Source: Lederbergia citri
GTDB lineage: Bacteria; Bacillota; Bacilli; Bacillales; Bacillaceae_C
DNA: 64,000 nt
Direction of reading: 5' to 3'
Assembly (NCBI RefSeq): GCF_018343625.1
Contig: NZ_JAGYPG010000004.1
Span: forward strand, 189,102-253,101
The notes beneath the pieces were generated by a model, which was given only the letters and a program-made list of their open reading frames with translations, was not told the origin of the DNA and searched no databases. The translations under genes and the position numbers were made by a program. Every line of letters begins with the position of its first letter. Position 1 is the first letter of the stretch. This document shows, in pieces, positions 1 to 8,205 of the stretch.

Positions 1-560
1 GCCTTCTTGATCCCAAGCTGATCTGCTCTGTCCGCTGTTAAATATGGATCATAGCCAAGAATCTTCATACCAAAGCTTTTTGCTCTCATTGCTACTTCGG
101 TTCCAATTTTACCCATACCCACAACACCAAGTGTCTTTTCATACAATTCGACACCTTTAAAAGAATTCCGTTCCCATTTTCCAACTGAAGTGGAGGCATG
201 AGCTTGTGGAATGCTTCTCGCTAACGAAAGCATCATAGCCATCGTTAGTTCAGCAGCAGAAATTGTGTTGGCACCAGGTGCATTGATGACGATGATTCCT
301 TTTTTTGTAGCAGCTTTGACATCAATATTATCTACACCAACACCAGCGCGTGCAATCACTTGTAATTTATCGGCATTTTCTAAAATTTCAGCCGTTACTT
401 GCGTTTGGCTGCGGACAATTAATGCATCGTAATCTTGAATAATATTCTTCAATTCTTCAGCTGGAAGGCCAGGTCTTTTATCGACTGTATAATTTGGATG
501 ATCATACAACGCCTTTAAACCACTATCACTAATTGCATCTGATACGAGAATTTTATACAT
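1..560 (-). CDS. serA: D-3-phosphoglycerate dehydrogenase, N-terminal part (runs off window start)
   Basis: Oxidises 3-phosphoglycerate with NAD+ in the first step of serine synthesis, in the cytosol. The ATG at 558-560 follows a GAGGAG ribosome binding site. About 186 codons are present. They begin MYKILVSDAISDSG and contain the family's VIARAGVGVDNID and VINAPGANTISAAE blocks and the GVVGMGKIGTEVA nucleotide-binding loop of the Rossmann domain. The C-terminal half (active-site His and the regulatory ACT domain) lies outside the window. A T-box leader and terminator lie directly upstream on the same strand, which fits an amino-acid biosynthetic gene controlled by uncharged tRNA. A dispersed repeat sits between the T-box terminator and the start codon. 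Confidence 0.95.
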   Translation of the reverse strand, partial: MYKILVSDAISDSGLKALYDHPNYTVDKRPGLPAEELKNIIQDYDALIVRSQTQVTAEILENADKLQVIARAGVGVDNIDVKAATKKGIIVINAPGANTISAAELTMAMMLSLARSIPQAHASTSVGKWERNSFKGVELYEKTLGVVGMGKIGTEVAMRAKSFGMKILGYDPYLTADRADQLGIKK

Positions 561-598
561 GATTAATCCATATCTCCTCTGCTTTTTCTTTGTTTTTT

Positions 599-746
599 TG
601 TCTAGCTCTAGGCGCCCAGCGACTAGCAAACTTTCAGCTTCTTCCTACGATAAGTCAACATCGGCTCGTTCCTCGCCGTGTTTCCTTTATCTCGTCAGAA
701 GCTTAAAAAGTTTGTACGTCGCTGAACGGGCGCCTTCCGCTTTTCT
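599..746. repeat. Dispersed intergenic repeat, family A, copy 1
   Basis: It starts TGTCTAGCT and ends GCTTTTCT. The inner arms (aGGCGCCC near the left end, GGGCGCCt near the right end) are inverted, so the element can fold into one long hairpin. A shorter copy occurs at 8974-9082. Sequences of this type recur between genes in many Bacillaceae genomes (general knowledge; function unknown). This copy lies in the serA leader between the T-box terminator and the ribosome binding site. Confidence 0.75.
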
Positions 747-756
747 GATAAAAATG

Positions 757-799
757 AAAACGCCCCCATAACAGGCGCATGCGCCAAGTTATGAGGGAC
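757..799 (-). terminator. T-box-controlled transcription terminator
   Basis: Minus-strand hairpin with arms CCCTCATAACTTGGCGC and GCGCCTGTTATGGGGG followed by T-rich sequence. It is mutually exclusive with the antiterminator formed by the T-box core just upstream. Confidence 0.85.
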
Positions 800-975
800 G
801 TGAAATCGTGGTGCCACCCTCGTTCACTGATTTGAAATCAAAACAGCCTCGAGTAGATAACGGCGTGGGCCGGGCAAATGCCAGTTCAGAAGTGCTGGGC
901 AACAATAGACAATACATCGGTTTACACCAACCACCGATTCTCTTTGCAATTATCTAAAAGCCGTCTTCATCATTA
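757..975 (-). ncRNA. T-box leader of serA
   Basis: On the minus strand the T-box core AGGGTGGCACCACG (complement of 807-820) matches the consensus AGGGUGGNACCGCG at 13 of 14 positions. Further upstream is the stem I distal region (AGAGAATCGG, then GGTTGGTG and ACCGAT). A helix AGATAAT/ATTGTCT can form below it. Under that helix an internal loop contains AGC followed by A, a possible serine specifier (complement of 894-896). The T-box is followed by a strong terminator. Uncharged tRNA-Ser is the likely signal, but the specifier assignment is by hand folding only. Confidence 0.9.
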
Positions 976-1025
976 CATATCATTATTAGAATTAAATATA
1001 CAAAATATTCTACCACAAGAAGATT

Positions 1026-1340
1026 ATGATGCAAGAGGTTGTAGAAATATTTTCGAAGAAAGTTGTAAATTGCTGTTTCACCTTTAAAAACAAACCACTA
1101 ACAAATCACAAAAACCCCTACTCGTTTATTATGAATGGTGAAAAAGAATTATTAGTTAGTGTAGTGAATGAAAACGGAACTTTAATCGTTAGCACCGATG
1201 CAAAAACAAATAAAAACTGGAAATTAATCTTAAGAAATATATTTACAGATACATGTAAAGACACAGCAATTGAAAATAGTAAACAAGGTGTTGTAGTCAC
1301 CCCTAATACATCATCTGCTACTTTCAAAATTAATCTTTAG
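1026..1340 (+). pseudogene. Short orphan reading frame, possible C-terminal relic of a larger protein
   Basis: A 104-codon frame. Only its second half (from about 1131) looks protein-like, with alternating beta-strand character: LLVSVVNENGTLIVSTDA, then NWKLILRNI, then QGVVVTPNTSSATFKINL. This resembles the final beta-sandwich of some glycoside hydrolases, but I cannot name a family with confidence. There is no ribosome binding site before 1026 or 1131, and the 5' part overlaps the start of the divergent serA leader. A decayed gene tail is the most likely reading. A chance ORF is possible. Confidence 0.3.
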
Positions 1341-1345
1341 TTTTG

Positions 1346-1436
1346 CCTATGTTAAAAGAGCCAGTTGATTGGAGAGGAAGGTGAGAACCAACCGCAGACA
1401 GCGAGAGCTTGGAGGAAAAATCAACGACCTATGTTA
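1346..1436. repeat. MITE-like inverted-repeat element with flanking direct repeats
   Basis: GTTGATT (1364-1370) and AATCAAC (1419-1425) form inverted ends around a short GA-rich centre. The element is bounded by a 9-bp direct repeat CCTATGTTA at 1346-1354 and 1428-1436, as expected for a target-site duplication. The inner text (ttgattggagaggaagg, then cttggaggaaaaatcaac) resembles an internally deleted copy of a repeat common in Bacillus genomes; that comparison is from memory. Confidence 0.55.
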
Positions 1437-1526
1437 TAAACGGATCAAAAACAAGCAGGAATATATCACCCTGTTTCTTTCTTTGTATTCTTACCTCCTA
1501 CCAATGTTTGATGGTGAAAGTATTAT

Positions 1527-1555
1527 TTGTTTATCTGGTTAAACAAAGCTATAAT
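1527..1555 (+). promoter_or_regulatory. Sigma-A-type promoter of the MFS gene
   Basis: TTGTTT (1527-1532), 17-bp spacer, TATAAT (1550-1555), ending 45 bp before the start codon at 1601. Confidence 0.65.
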
Positions 1556-1600
1556 GTATTGCATTGAAGAATACTATTTTATTGAAAAGAGTAAAATCAC

Positions 1601-2794
1601 ATGAAACTCTCTAAAAAATTTGTTTTATATATTTTAATGTTAAATATGTTTATCACATTTAGTGCAATTGGACTTATAGTCCCAGTTATGCCAACTTATT
1701 TGAAAACCTTTGGAGCCGCAGGACAGGCACTTGGCTTTTTGATTGCAATTATTGCTTTTGCCCAGTTTATTTTCTCTCCGGTTGCAGGAAATTTATCGGA
1801 TCGCCATGGACGCAAAAATTTAATAATTATAGGCCTTTTAGTGAATGGTCTTTCTCAAATTGCCTTTGGGCTTTCTACCGAACTTTGGATGCTTTATCTT
1901 TGTCGATTTTTTACAGGAGTCGGATCGGCCTTTATCGTTCCTCCTCTTATGGCCTATACTGCTGATATCACAACCACTAAAGAACGCGGAAAAGCAATGG
2001 GCTGGATTGGTGCTGCTATTTCATTAGGTTTTATGATTGGCCCCGGAATCGGCGGTTTTTTATCAAATGTCAGCCTGCATTTCCCATTTTATTTTGCTGG
2101 GTCCGCAACAATAGTAGCTGGAATTTTATCTTTATTAATCCTTCCGTCAATCAAACCTGTAATGAAAGAGACTCCAGAAAGGCAAGCAAAGGGAGAAAAT
2201 ATACTGCAACAAATGACCCGATCATTTAAGACAAGCTATTTTGTTTTATTAATCGTTGTGTTCGTTTTTTCATTTGGTATTGCAAACTTCCAATCTACTT
2301 TGACGATGTTTTTGACATATAAATTTAATTATACACCTAACGATATTGCCATTGTCATGACAGTTGGAGGATTTGTCGGTGTTATTATTCAAGGTTTTGC
2401 ACTGAATAAATTATTTAATACATTCGGTGAAATGAAGATTATTTTATTCGGTCTTCTTGTTGCTGCATTTAGTCTTTATGGCATGTTATTTGTCAGCAGT
2501 TTTTACATCATTTTATTGGTCGCTACTATATTCTCAATTGCCACTACTTTAATTCGACCTGCCGTCAATACGTTGATTTCAAAAACAGCCGGGGATGAAC
2601 AAGGTTATGCTGCCGGTATGAATAATTCCTATATGAGTTTGGGAAATATGATTGGTCCTGCATTAGCTGGTACCTTATTTGATTGGCATAGGAACATCCC
2701 TTTTACATTTGGTGCGATTATATTACTCGGCTGTTTCATTCTGACTTTTATTTGGACAAAGAAAGCTACCACCCGGCACCAAAGATCATCGTAG
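1601..2794 (+). CDS. MFS drug-efflux transporter of the Bmr/NorA type
   Basis: A 397-residue, 12-helix membrane protein that probably exports hydrophobic or cationic compounds using the proton gradient. The N-terminal helix contains the IGLIVPVMPTYLKTFGA stretch typical of NorA/Bmr-like DHA1 transporters. Motif A (GNLSDRHGRK) lies in the loop between helices 2 and 3 near residues 66-75. A motif-C-like GxxxGPxxGG stretch (GFMIGPGIGG) is in helix 5. Length is normal for the family. The start ATG has only a weak purine-rich ribosome binding site (AAAAGAG). It is a single gene with its own promoter and no adjacent MerR-type regulator, so its inducer cannot be inferred. Substrate is unknown. Confidence 0.85.
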   Translation: MKLSKKFVLYILMLNMFITFSAIGLIVPVMPTYLKTFGAAGQALGFLIAIIAFAQFIFSPVAGNLSDRHGRKNLIIIGLLVNGLSQIAFGLSTELWMLYLCRFFTGVGSAFIVPPLMAYTADITTTKERGKAMGWIGAAISLGFMIGPGIGGFLSNVSLHFPFYFAGSATIVAGILSLLILPSIKPVMKETPERQAKGENILQQMTRSFKTSYFVLLIVVFVFSFGIANFQSTLTMFLTYKFNYTPNDIAIVMTVGGFVGVIIQGFALNKLFNTFGEMKIILFGLLVAAFSLYGMLFVSSFYIILLVATIFSIATTLIRPAVNTLISKTAGDEQGYAAGMNNSYMSLGNMIGPALAGTLFDWHRNIPFTFGAIILLGCFILTFIWTKKATTRHQRSS

Positions 2795-3122
2795 TAAAGT
2801 TCAGGCAAGTTATGAGCCTTATACAATATTCATATTTTTGTTTACAGTGACGTCTTCTGTGTAACTACTCATCCAGTTATACTTTATTGGAGGCGTCATA
2901 TCCTTTTCCTGGTTAGTCATTACGAGGACGTTTTACCCTCTACATCCGGTTAGGTAAAACACGGACGAAAAATAGAATTCCTATTTTTTTTCGTCATATT
3001 TATTTTCATTGGAAAAGATTGATCATTCGATAAAATACTAGCTTTTACATGCAAGATTTTCGTAAATACAATATAGTTAGAATAAACATATATAGTTTTT
3101 CATTATAATGGGAGGGATAGGG
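2795..3122. other. Intergenic region with two hairpins
   Basis: No convincing gene. GTTTTACC/GGTAAAAC (about 2929-2959) and GACGAAAAATAG/CTATTTTTTTTCGTC (about 2963-2995) can each form a hairpin. The second has T-rich arms and may terminate the upstream MFS transcript. The last 100 bp are AT-rich and should hold the promoter of the next gene, but no single box pair stands out. Confidence 0.5.
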
Positions 3123-4109
3123 ATGATTCGTTTTGGAATTATTGGAACGAATTGGATTACAGATGAGCTTATTCGTTCAGCTCAGCATATAGCGGATTTT
3201 CAACTAACGGCTATATATTCTCGCACTAAAGAAAAAGGACAGGAATTTGCAGCGAAATATGGTGTGAATGCTGTTTTTACTAACATAGATGAAATGGCTG
3301 AAAGTGATAAATTAGATGCCGTTTATATCGCCAGTCCAAATTCATTCCATGCTGAGCAATCTATTACATTCCTTCGCCACGGGAAACATGTATTATGTGA
3401 AAAGCCTATTGCATCCAATCCGGCAGAAGTCAAAAAGATGATACAAACAGCAAAAAATCATAATGTTTTATTGATGGAAGCATTGAAAACGACAGTACTT
3501 CCGAACTTTAAAGCGATTCAGGAAAATTTACATAAAATTGGAAAGGTAAGAAGATTTTTTGCGAATTTCTCAAAGTACTCATCGCGGTATGATGCTTATA
3601 GAGAAGGAAATATATTAAATGCATTTAATCCAACTTTTTCAAATGGATCGTTAATGGATTTGGGTATATATTGTGTGTATCCTCTTGTTGTGTTGTTCGG
3701 AGAACCAAAAAAGATACACGCAAATGCAGTTATGCTGGAGTCTGGTGTAGATGGGAGTGGAAGTCTCATTTTGCAATATGACAATTTTGAAGCAGTATTG
3801 ACTCATTCAAAAATCGTTAATTCTTATATTCCGTCAGAAATCCAAGGAGAAGATGGTAGTATAATTATTGATGAAATTTCAACGCCAGAAAATGTTGAAA
3901 TCAAGTACCGGAATGGGAAACTGGAAAAAATAGGTCAACCATATACTGTTCCTTCCATGTATTATGAAGTAGAAGAGTTTATCAACTTAATAAAATCTGG
4001 AACGCTGGAATCTAAAGTCAACTCATATGAAAATTCCTTAATCACTGCGCATATTCTTAGTGAAGCTAGGAAACAAATAGGACTTACGTATCCAGCCGAT
4101 CTAGTTTAA
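3123..4109 (+). CDS. Gfo/Idh/MocA-family NAD(P)-dependent oxidoreductase
   Basis: A 328-residue cytosolic dehydrogenase, probably acting on a sugar, inositol or similar polyol. The N-terminal Rossmann fold starts MIRFGIIGTNWITDELI. The family signature CEKPIA near residue 98 holds the catalytic-site Lys. The C-terminal alpha/beta domain contains GGS-like turns and GIYCVYPLV. I place the start at 3123, not the in-frame ATG at 3108, because GGGAGGGATAGGG ends just before it. It is monocistronic in appearance, with no sugar transporter or kinase beside it, so the substrate stays open. Similar Bacillus proteins are annotated only as oxidoreductases. Confidence 0.85.
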   Translation: MIRFGIIGTNWITDELIRSAQHIADFQLTAIYSRTKEKGQEFAAKYGVNAVFTNIDEMAESDKLDAVYIASPNSFHAEQSITFLRHGKHVLCEKPIASNPAEVKKMIQTAKNHNVLLMEALKTTVLPNFKAIQENLHKIGKVRRFFANFSKYSSRYDAYREGNILNAFNPTFSNGSLMDLGIYCVYPLVVLFGEPKKIHANAVMLESGVDGSGSLILQYDNFEAVLTHSKIVNSYIPSEIQGEDGSIIIDEISTPENVEIKYRNGKLEKIGQPYTVPSMYYEVEEFINLIKSGTLESKVNSYENSLITAHILSEARKQIGLTYPADLV

Positions 4110-4278
4110 GAAATCCATGAAAAGCGTAAGCAGCCTATCGAACAGTAAATCTTGAACTTTTCTTTTACATAAGTCAAAGGTTGAAAGGGGAACGTCGACT
4201 AAAACTAACCTTATGTCATCGTCGCGTATTTCGATGGCTAAGGCTGCAATAAAAATCTTTTGGAAGACGGTGATAACA

Positions 4279-6396
4279 ATGGCGTTTGAAGAGAAATTAA
4301 TCCAAAAAACATACTATACGGAGTTTGTTTTGGAAAACGAAAAACGACATCCTATTAGAGTATTGGGGGACTTATTTTTTGCTGAGCAAAAAAAGGATCT
4401 TGCCGATTTATCTACAATCCGTTTTGCACAAGGTGAAGTATACTATGAAAGCCAAGATTACGAAGCGGCAATATTCAAATGGGAAAATGTTCATAATGAA
4501 TTAGAGCCGTGGGCTAGAAAAAATATGGCTGATGCTTATTTTGAACTCGATTTATACGATACAGCTGAAAATATTTATCAGACCATTACGACGGATTCAC
4601 TTACCTTAAATATGGAAATCACCTTGCAAATGTTCGGAGTGTACTTAGCTCAGAGAAACTATTCAAAAGCAAGTGAAACAATATTACATGCTGTCCATAT
4701 GGATCCAGATTATCCTAATGTAACGAACATAGCCCGTGCTTTTTTTGAAAATCAAGAAGACTGGAATCATGCGATTGAATTAGCAACTAATGAAGCTATT
4801 CGAACAAAATCTGTTAATTGGTTTAATACTTTACATTATTATATTGTAGAAGGATACGTGGAATATCACGATCCATTTTTCTTTGCTCCATTATTAACAA
4901 TTTTGGCGAGAGATCATTATTCTCAATTTGAGCGTATTGTTTCAGAGCTATCGTCTACTTATCAAAATGAAAATTCTTTCCTTTCATTGCTTCACGTTTT
5001 AAATCAAGTAATCCTAGAGGTAGAATTTGACGTCAAAGAGGAGTATTCGACTTTATCGACTTTATATAGAAGTGCATTTTCGGAATTGTTGGATGGGAAG
5101 TATGATCTTCTTGAAGTAGAAAAGATTGTACCTATGTTATTGGCAGCGTGGCAAAAGGTTTCTAACTCGAATAATGCTCTCTTCGTTTCTACTGCGATAC
5201 TATCTTGGAATGATAATTTTCCTGAAACGGTCAGCGGTCAGATTGTTGAACAAGCAGAGTTCAATCTCTCTAAGGTCCATCATAACGAAGACATTTTCCA
5301 AGAATGCATTGAAATCTTTCAATCTATTAGTAATTGGGCTCATACCAATCAATTGGAAATGGAGCAGGGGATTGACTGGATAATACACGATGAAAGTATG
5401 GATCGGGACGAGCGAGCGACAACCCTTTTAGCAGCCATTAGAAAAAGTATTTCAAATTTGCTTAAGCAACAAGAACAAACAACTCTTCTTCTGTCCGAAT
5501 CAATTCAATTTGATAGCGACATTCTGGCAAGGATGCAAGGATCGATACATCAATTGCAGGATTTGGAAGAGGAAAAAACTCATGTAATAAAAGAGGCTTA
5601 TAATAAAATAAAAGAGGAAATTAATGCCGACCTCCAAAAAATGATTCCAAAACTAATAAGAGAATCATCTGAAATTATAAAAGAAGATAGCGATTTTAAA
5701 AACATTCATCTCGATTTAAACAATGAGATGAATAAAAGAATTCATCAATATATAAATAATACGATCATCCCTATATTTATCAGATCACTCGAAGATTGGA
5801 TTTCTTTTTCACAAGAAGAACTTTCAAAATGCCAAGATCAATTAACTGAATGGGGCAATGGTTTTAACTCAATGCTCGGCGAAGAAAAGCTTATTCTTCA
5901 ATGTGATTTCCAAATCATTGAGGATTGGCTGCGGGATATTGACAGAATGACAAGTTCAGTCCATATTGATAATGAGAATATTTTACTTAGAAGAACCCCA
6001 TCACAAGTCCTGTTAAAAGGTGCTGGAAAAATATTAGGAGCCATTCCAAAGAATAATGCAATCCTCGCAAATACGTATAAAAGCTATATTCAAAATGATA
6101 CGTATCAAGAAACAGCCAATTCAATTACATCAAAGTTTTTCCGTCAATTTGAATTAATTGAAAAATCAATTGGCAGAGATGTTCATATTTTCTTAAGGGA
6201 ACCGTTAAACATACTGAAGAATACGGTCGATAAAATGAATGAGAAAGTAGTAAACGAAAAGTCAGAATTAGCAAGAATAAAATCAAATCCGGAGCTTTTC
6301 CGCAATCGTTTGACACTATATAAAGTAAGATTACGACAATGCGAGTGGATTAATTATAGTAAGCGTATTGATAGGGAATCAGCTGATAAATTCTAA
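4279..6396 (+). CDS. Large TPR and coiled-coil protein of unknown function
   Basis: A 705-residue soluble protein with no signal peptide or membrane segment. Residues 50-260 are helical-repeat sequence of TPR type (for example YYESQDYEAAIFKWENV, then ADAYFELDLYDTAENIYQTI). Roughly residues 390-560 are charged helix and coiled coil (LEEEKTHVIKEAYNKIKEEI). A short GAGKILGAIPKNN segment and a C-terminal helical part follow. No P-loop or enzyme motif is visible. Start chosen at 4279 (GGAAGACGGTGATAACA before ATG); an in-frame ATG at 4213 has no site. mgsA begins 18 bp after its stop, so the two are probably cotranscribed. A scaffold or partner-binding role is inferred from architecture only. Confidence 0.75.
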   Translation: MAFEEKLIQKTYYTEFVLENEKRHPIRVLGDLFFAEQKKDLADLSTIRFAQGEVYYESQDYEAAIFKWENVHNELEPWARKNMADAYFELDLYDTAENIYQTITTDSLTLNMEITLQMFGVYLAQRNYSKASETILHAVHMDPDYPNVTNIARAFFENQEDWNHAIELATNEAIRTKSVNWFNTLHYYIVEGYVEYHDPFFFAPLLTILARDHYSQFERIVSELSSTYQNENSFLSLLHVLNQVILEVEFDVKEEYSTLSTLYRSAFSELLDGKYDLLEVEKIVPMLLAAWQKVSNSNNALFVSTAILSWNDNFPETVSGQIVEQAEFNLSKVHHNEDIFQECIEIFQSISNWAHTNQLEMEQGIDWIIHDESMDRDERATTLLAAIRKSISNLLKQQEQTTLLLSESIQFDSDILARMQGSIHQLQDLEEEKTHVIKEAYNKIKEEINADLQKMIPKLIRESSEIIKEDSDFKNIHLDLNNEMNKRIHQYINNTIIPIFIRSLEDWISFSQEELSKCQDQLTEWGNGFNSMLGEEKLILQCDFQIIEDWLRDIDRMTSSVHIDNENILLRRTPSQVLLKGAGKILGAIPKNNAILANTYKSYIQNDTYQETANSITSKFFRQFELIEKSIGRDVHIFLREPLNILKNTVDKMNEKVVNEKSELARIKSNPELFRNRLTLYKVRLRQCEWINYSKRIDRESADKF

Positions 6397-6414
6397 TGTT
6401 GGGGGAAAAATAGC

Positions 6415-6798
6415 ATGAAAATTGCATTGATCGCACACGATAAAAAGAAGGATGATATGATACAATTTGTCACTGCTTATAAAATTATCCTACAGGAACA
6501 TATATTGTATGCTACGGGTACAACAGGAACAAGAATTATGGAAGCAACAGGATTGGATGTTCACCGTTTTCAATCCGGTCCACTAGGAGGAGACCAGCAA
6601 ATTGGTGCCCTTATCGCTCAAAATGATATAGATATGATCATCTTTTTCCGCGATCCATTGACTGCCCAACCGCACGAGCCGGACGTTTCAGCACTTATGC
6701 GCCTTTGCGATGTATACGGTGTTCCACTCGCGACGAATATGGGAACAGCTGAAATTTTAATTAGAGGTCTTGAAAAAGGTTTTCTTGACTGGCGTTAA
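6415..6798 (+). CDS. mgsA: Methylglyoxal synthase
   Basis: Converts dihydroxyacetone phosphate to methylglyoxal and phosphate, a bypass of lower glycolysis used when phosphate is limiting. The 127 residues match the family throughout: MKIALIAHDKKK, YATGTTG (phosphate binding), SGPLGGDQQIGA with the catalytic Asp, FFRDPLTAQPHEPDV, and ATNMGTAEIL. It is about 10 residues shorter at the C-terminus than the B. subtilis protein, which I remember as 137 aa; this end is not catalytic. Unlike the usual Bacillus location beside dapB, it sits downstream of the TPR/coiled-coil gene. A terminator follows at 6899. Confidence 0.95.
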   Translation: MKIALIAHDKKKDDMIQFVTAYKIILQEHILYATGTTGTRIMEATGLDVHRFQSGPLGGDQQIGALIAQNDIDMIIFFRDPLTAQPHEPDVSALMRLCDVYGVPLATNMGTAEILIRGLEKGFLDWR

Positions 6799-6898
6799 TC
6801 ATTATTCTTGATAAGAATCTTCACCCTATAGAATTAACGACAGAGATTGTGCTTTTTCTAGTAAGAGTTTATGTTCGTCTTCTATACCATTCATAAAC

Positions 6899-6936
6899 AA
6901 ACAGTACATCATTTATTGTGATGTACTGTTTTTATA
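6899..6936 (+). terminator. Rho-independent terminator after mgsA
   Basis: Arms AACAGTACATCA and TGATGTACTGTT followed by TTTTT. Confidence 0.85.
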
Positions 6937-7059
6937 TGAAAAGAAATGTTTACAAAATACAATTGAAATCAGAGAAAACCGCTTTAGTTGCTCTTTCACA
7001 TAATTCTGTACTTATTCATTGAATATGGAACATCTCCAAAATGTATAATTTTGAACCGT

Positions 7060-7080
7060 AAACCACTCAGAGTGGTTTTT
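7060..7080. terminator. Short palindromic terminator-like hairpin
   Basis: AAACCACT, CAG, AGTGGTTT. It touches the stop codon of the minus-strand small gene and could terminate it. Confidence 0.5.
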
Positions 7081-7228
7081 AATCACGCATGGACCCTGCC
7101 TCTCGGGAAGTCATTGCACCTTTTCCTTCGCTTACATCTTTTTGAATTTCTTGTCTCACTTTTTTTCCATCAGTGCCGGCAAACTTTGGTTTCATAATAG
7201 AGCTTTGAGCTCGTTGATCCTGTTGCAT
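7079..7228 (-). CDS. Small SASP-like protein, 49 aa
   Basis: A 49-residue hydrophilic protein with an excellent ribosome binding site (TAGGAGGATTAGT before ATG). The core AGTDGKKVRQEIQKD followed by G-K-G resembles the AGTDVQEVRQQI segment of gamma-type small acid-soluble spore proteins, but it lacks their Gln-rich repeats. A spore protein is therefore plausible and not proven. It lies convergent to mgsA and downstream of the anti-sigma gene on the same strand, 128 bp beyond the end of that gene. Confidence 0.65.
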   Translation of the reverse strand: MQQDQRAQSSIMKPKFAGTDGKKVRQEIQKDVSEGKGAMTSREAGSMRD

Positions 7229-7356
7229 ACTAATCCTCCTACGGTTCAAAATAAAAACAGAGAATTCTACATAATGTGTAGAATTAACTCTGTTATTTTA
7301 TGTTAATATACAACAAATTATTAACTTGAGTTAGGCTATTCTCCAACTAATATCTG

Positions 7357-8205
7357 CTAGTCTAATATGTTTTTCATTGGTTTTGTAATACGTTTTTGAA
7401 AAAGCAAGCCTCCTAAAATGAACGCTGTAATGATGGTAAACACAATCGGTAACTGAAAGATTGTCCAATTAGTAGGCGCATAATATTTAATTTGATGTGC
7501 ATTTTCAATCGTTTTAAGATATGACTCCTTATATTCAAATTGGACAATCCATTGATCATTAGCCATTGCTACAGTTCCTATATCATAATCATTTGGAACG
7601 ATTGTCTCTAAAATCTTTCCCTTTTCTCCAATGATAAGTAATGCTTGTGAATAATCGATAGGAAAAGTATTGGTGGGACCTTTTTGTAAACGTGCTAGAT
7701 CATCAATGTTTTTAGTAGCAAACACAGCTAAATGCTGCAGTTGCCCATTATATTGATCGAAAACAGCTTGAAGTGCTGTTTCATTTATACTTTCTTGGCT
7801 CGATAAAATGGCAAATGTCTTTTCCATAATATCCTGTTTTTGTTGTTCAACAACTTGTGCATCTTCTCGCTCATCGTTGAGATTGGACAAGACGTTCAAA
7901 GAGTATATAAAAAATCCCAATGTTACAATAAATGTAACCCAAAAGGAAATACTAAAAAACTTCGTGAAACTTTTTTGTGCATTAAAAAAATGTGCTATTT
8001 TTTGAAATGGTTTCTTTTGTTCGAGTCTAGCTGGAATTTCTGTTTGTTCTTGAGTATCGAATTCTAAACGCATTTGATGGAGAAGTTGAGAACATTTCTC
8101 GCAAGTGCCGATGTGTTGCTCTATAAATTTCGCGCTTTCTTCACTGCATAGTTCATCTATATAAGATGGTAATAAGTCACGCACAATATAACATTCATTC
8201 TTCAT
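7357..8205 (-). CDS. Anti-sigma factor with N-terminal zinc-binding domain
   Basis: A 282-residue single-operon partner of the ECF sigma factor. The N-terminus (about residues 1-45) carries the zf-HC2/ZAS motif with HIGTCEKC (HxxxCxxC), which in this family wraps the sigma factor in the cytosol. A hydrophobic segment near residues 83-107 and a second one near the C-terminus (FQLPIVFTIITAFILGGLLF) suggest two membrane anchors enclosing an extracytoplasmic domain of about 140 residues. The start overlaps the sigma gene's end by 11 bp, implying translational coupling. It probably releases the sigma factor after envelope stress; the stimulus is unknown. Confidence 0.85.
   Translation of the reverse strand: MKNECYIVRDLLPSYIDELCSEESAKFIEQHIGTCEKCSQLLHQMRLEFDTQEQTEIPARLEQKKPFQKIAHFFNAQKSFTKFFSISFWVTFIVTLGFFIYSLNVLSNLNDEREDAQVVEQQKQDIMEKTFAILSSQESINETALQAVFDQYNGQLQHLAVFATKNIDDLARLQKGPTNTFPIDYSQALLIIGEKGKILETIVPNDYDIGTVAMANDQWIVQFEYKESYLKTIENAHQIKYYAPTNWTIFQLPIVFTIITAFILGGLLFQKRITKPMKNILD

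Noticed and set aside
3105..3110. TATAAT as -10 box of the Gfo/Idh gene
   Set aside because: It is only about 12 bp from the chosen start codon and overlaps the ribosome binding region, so transcription would start inside the translation signal.
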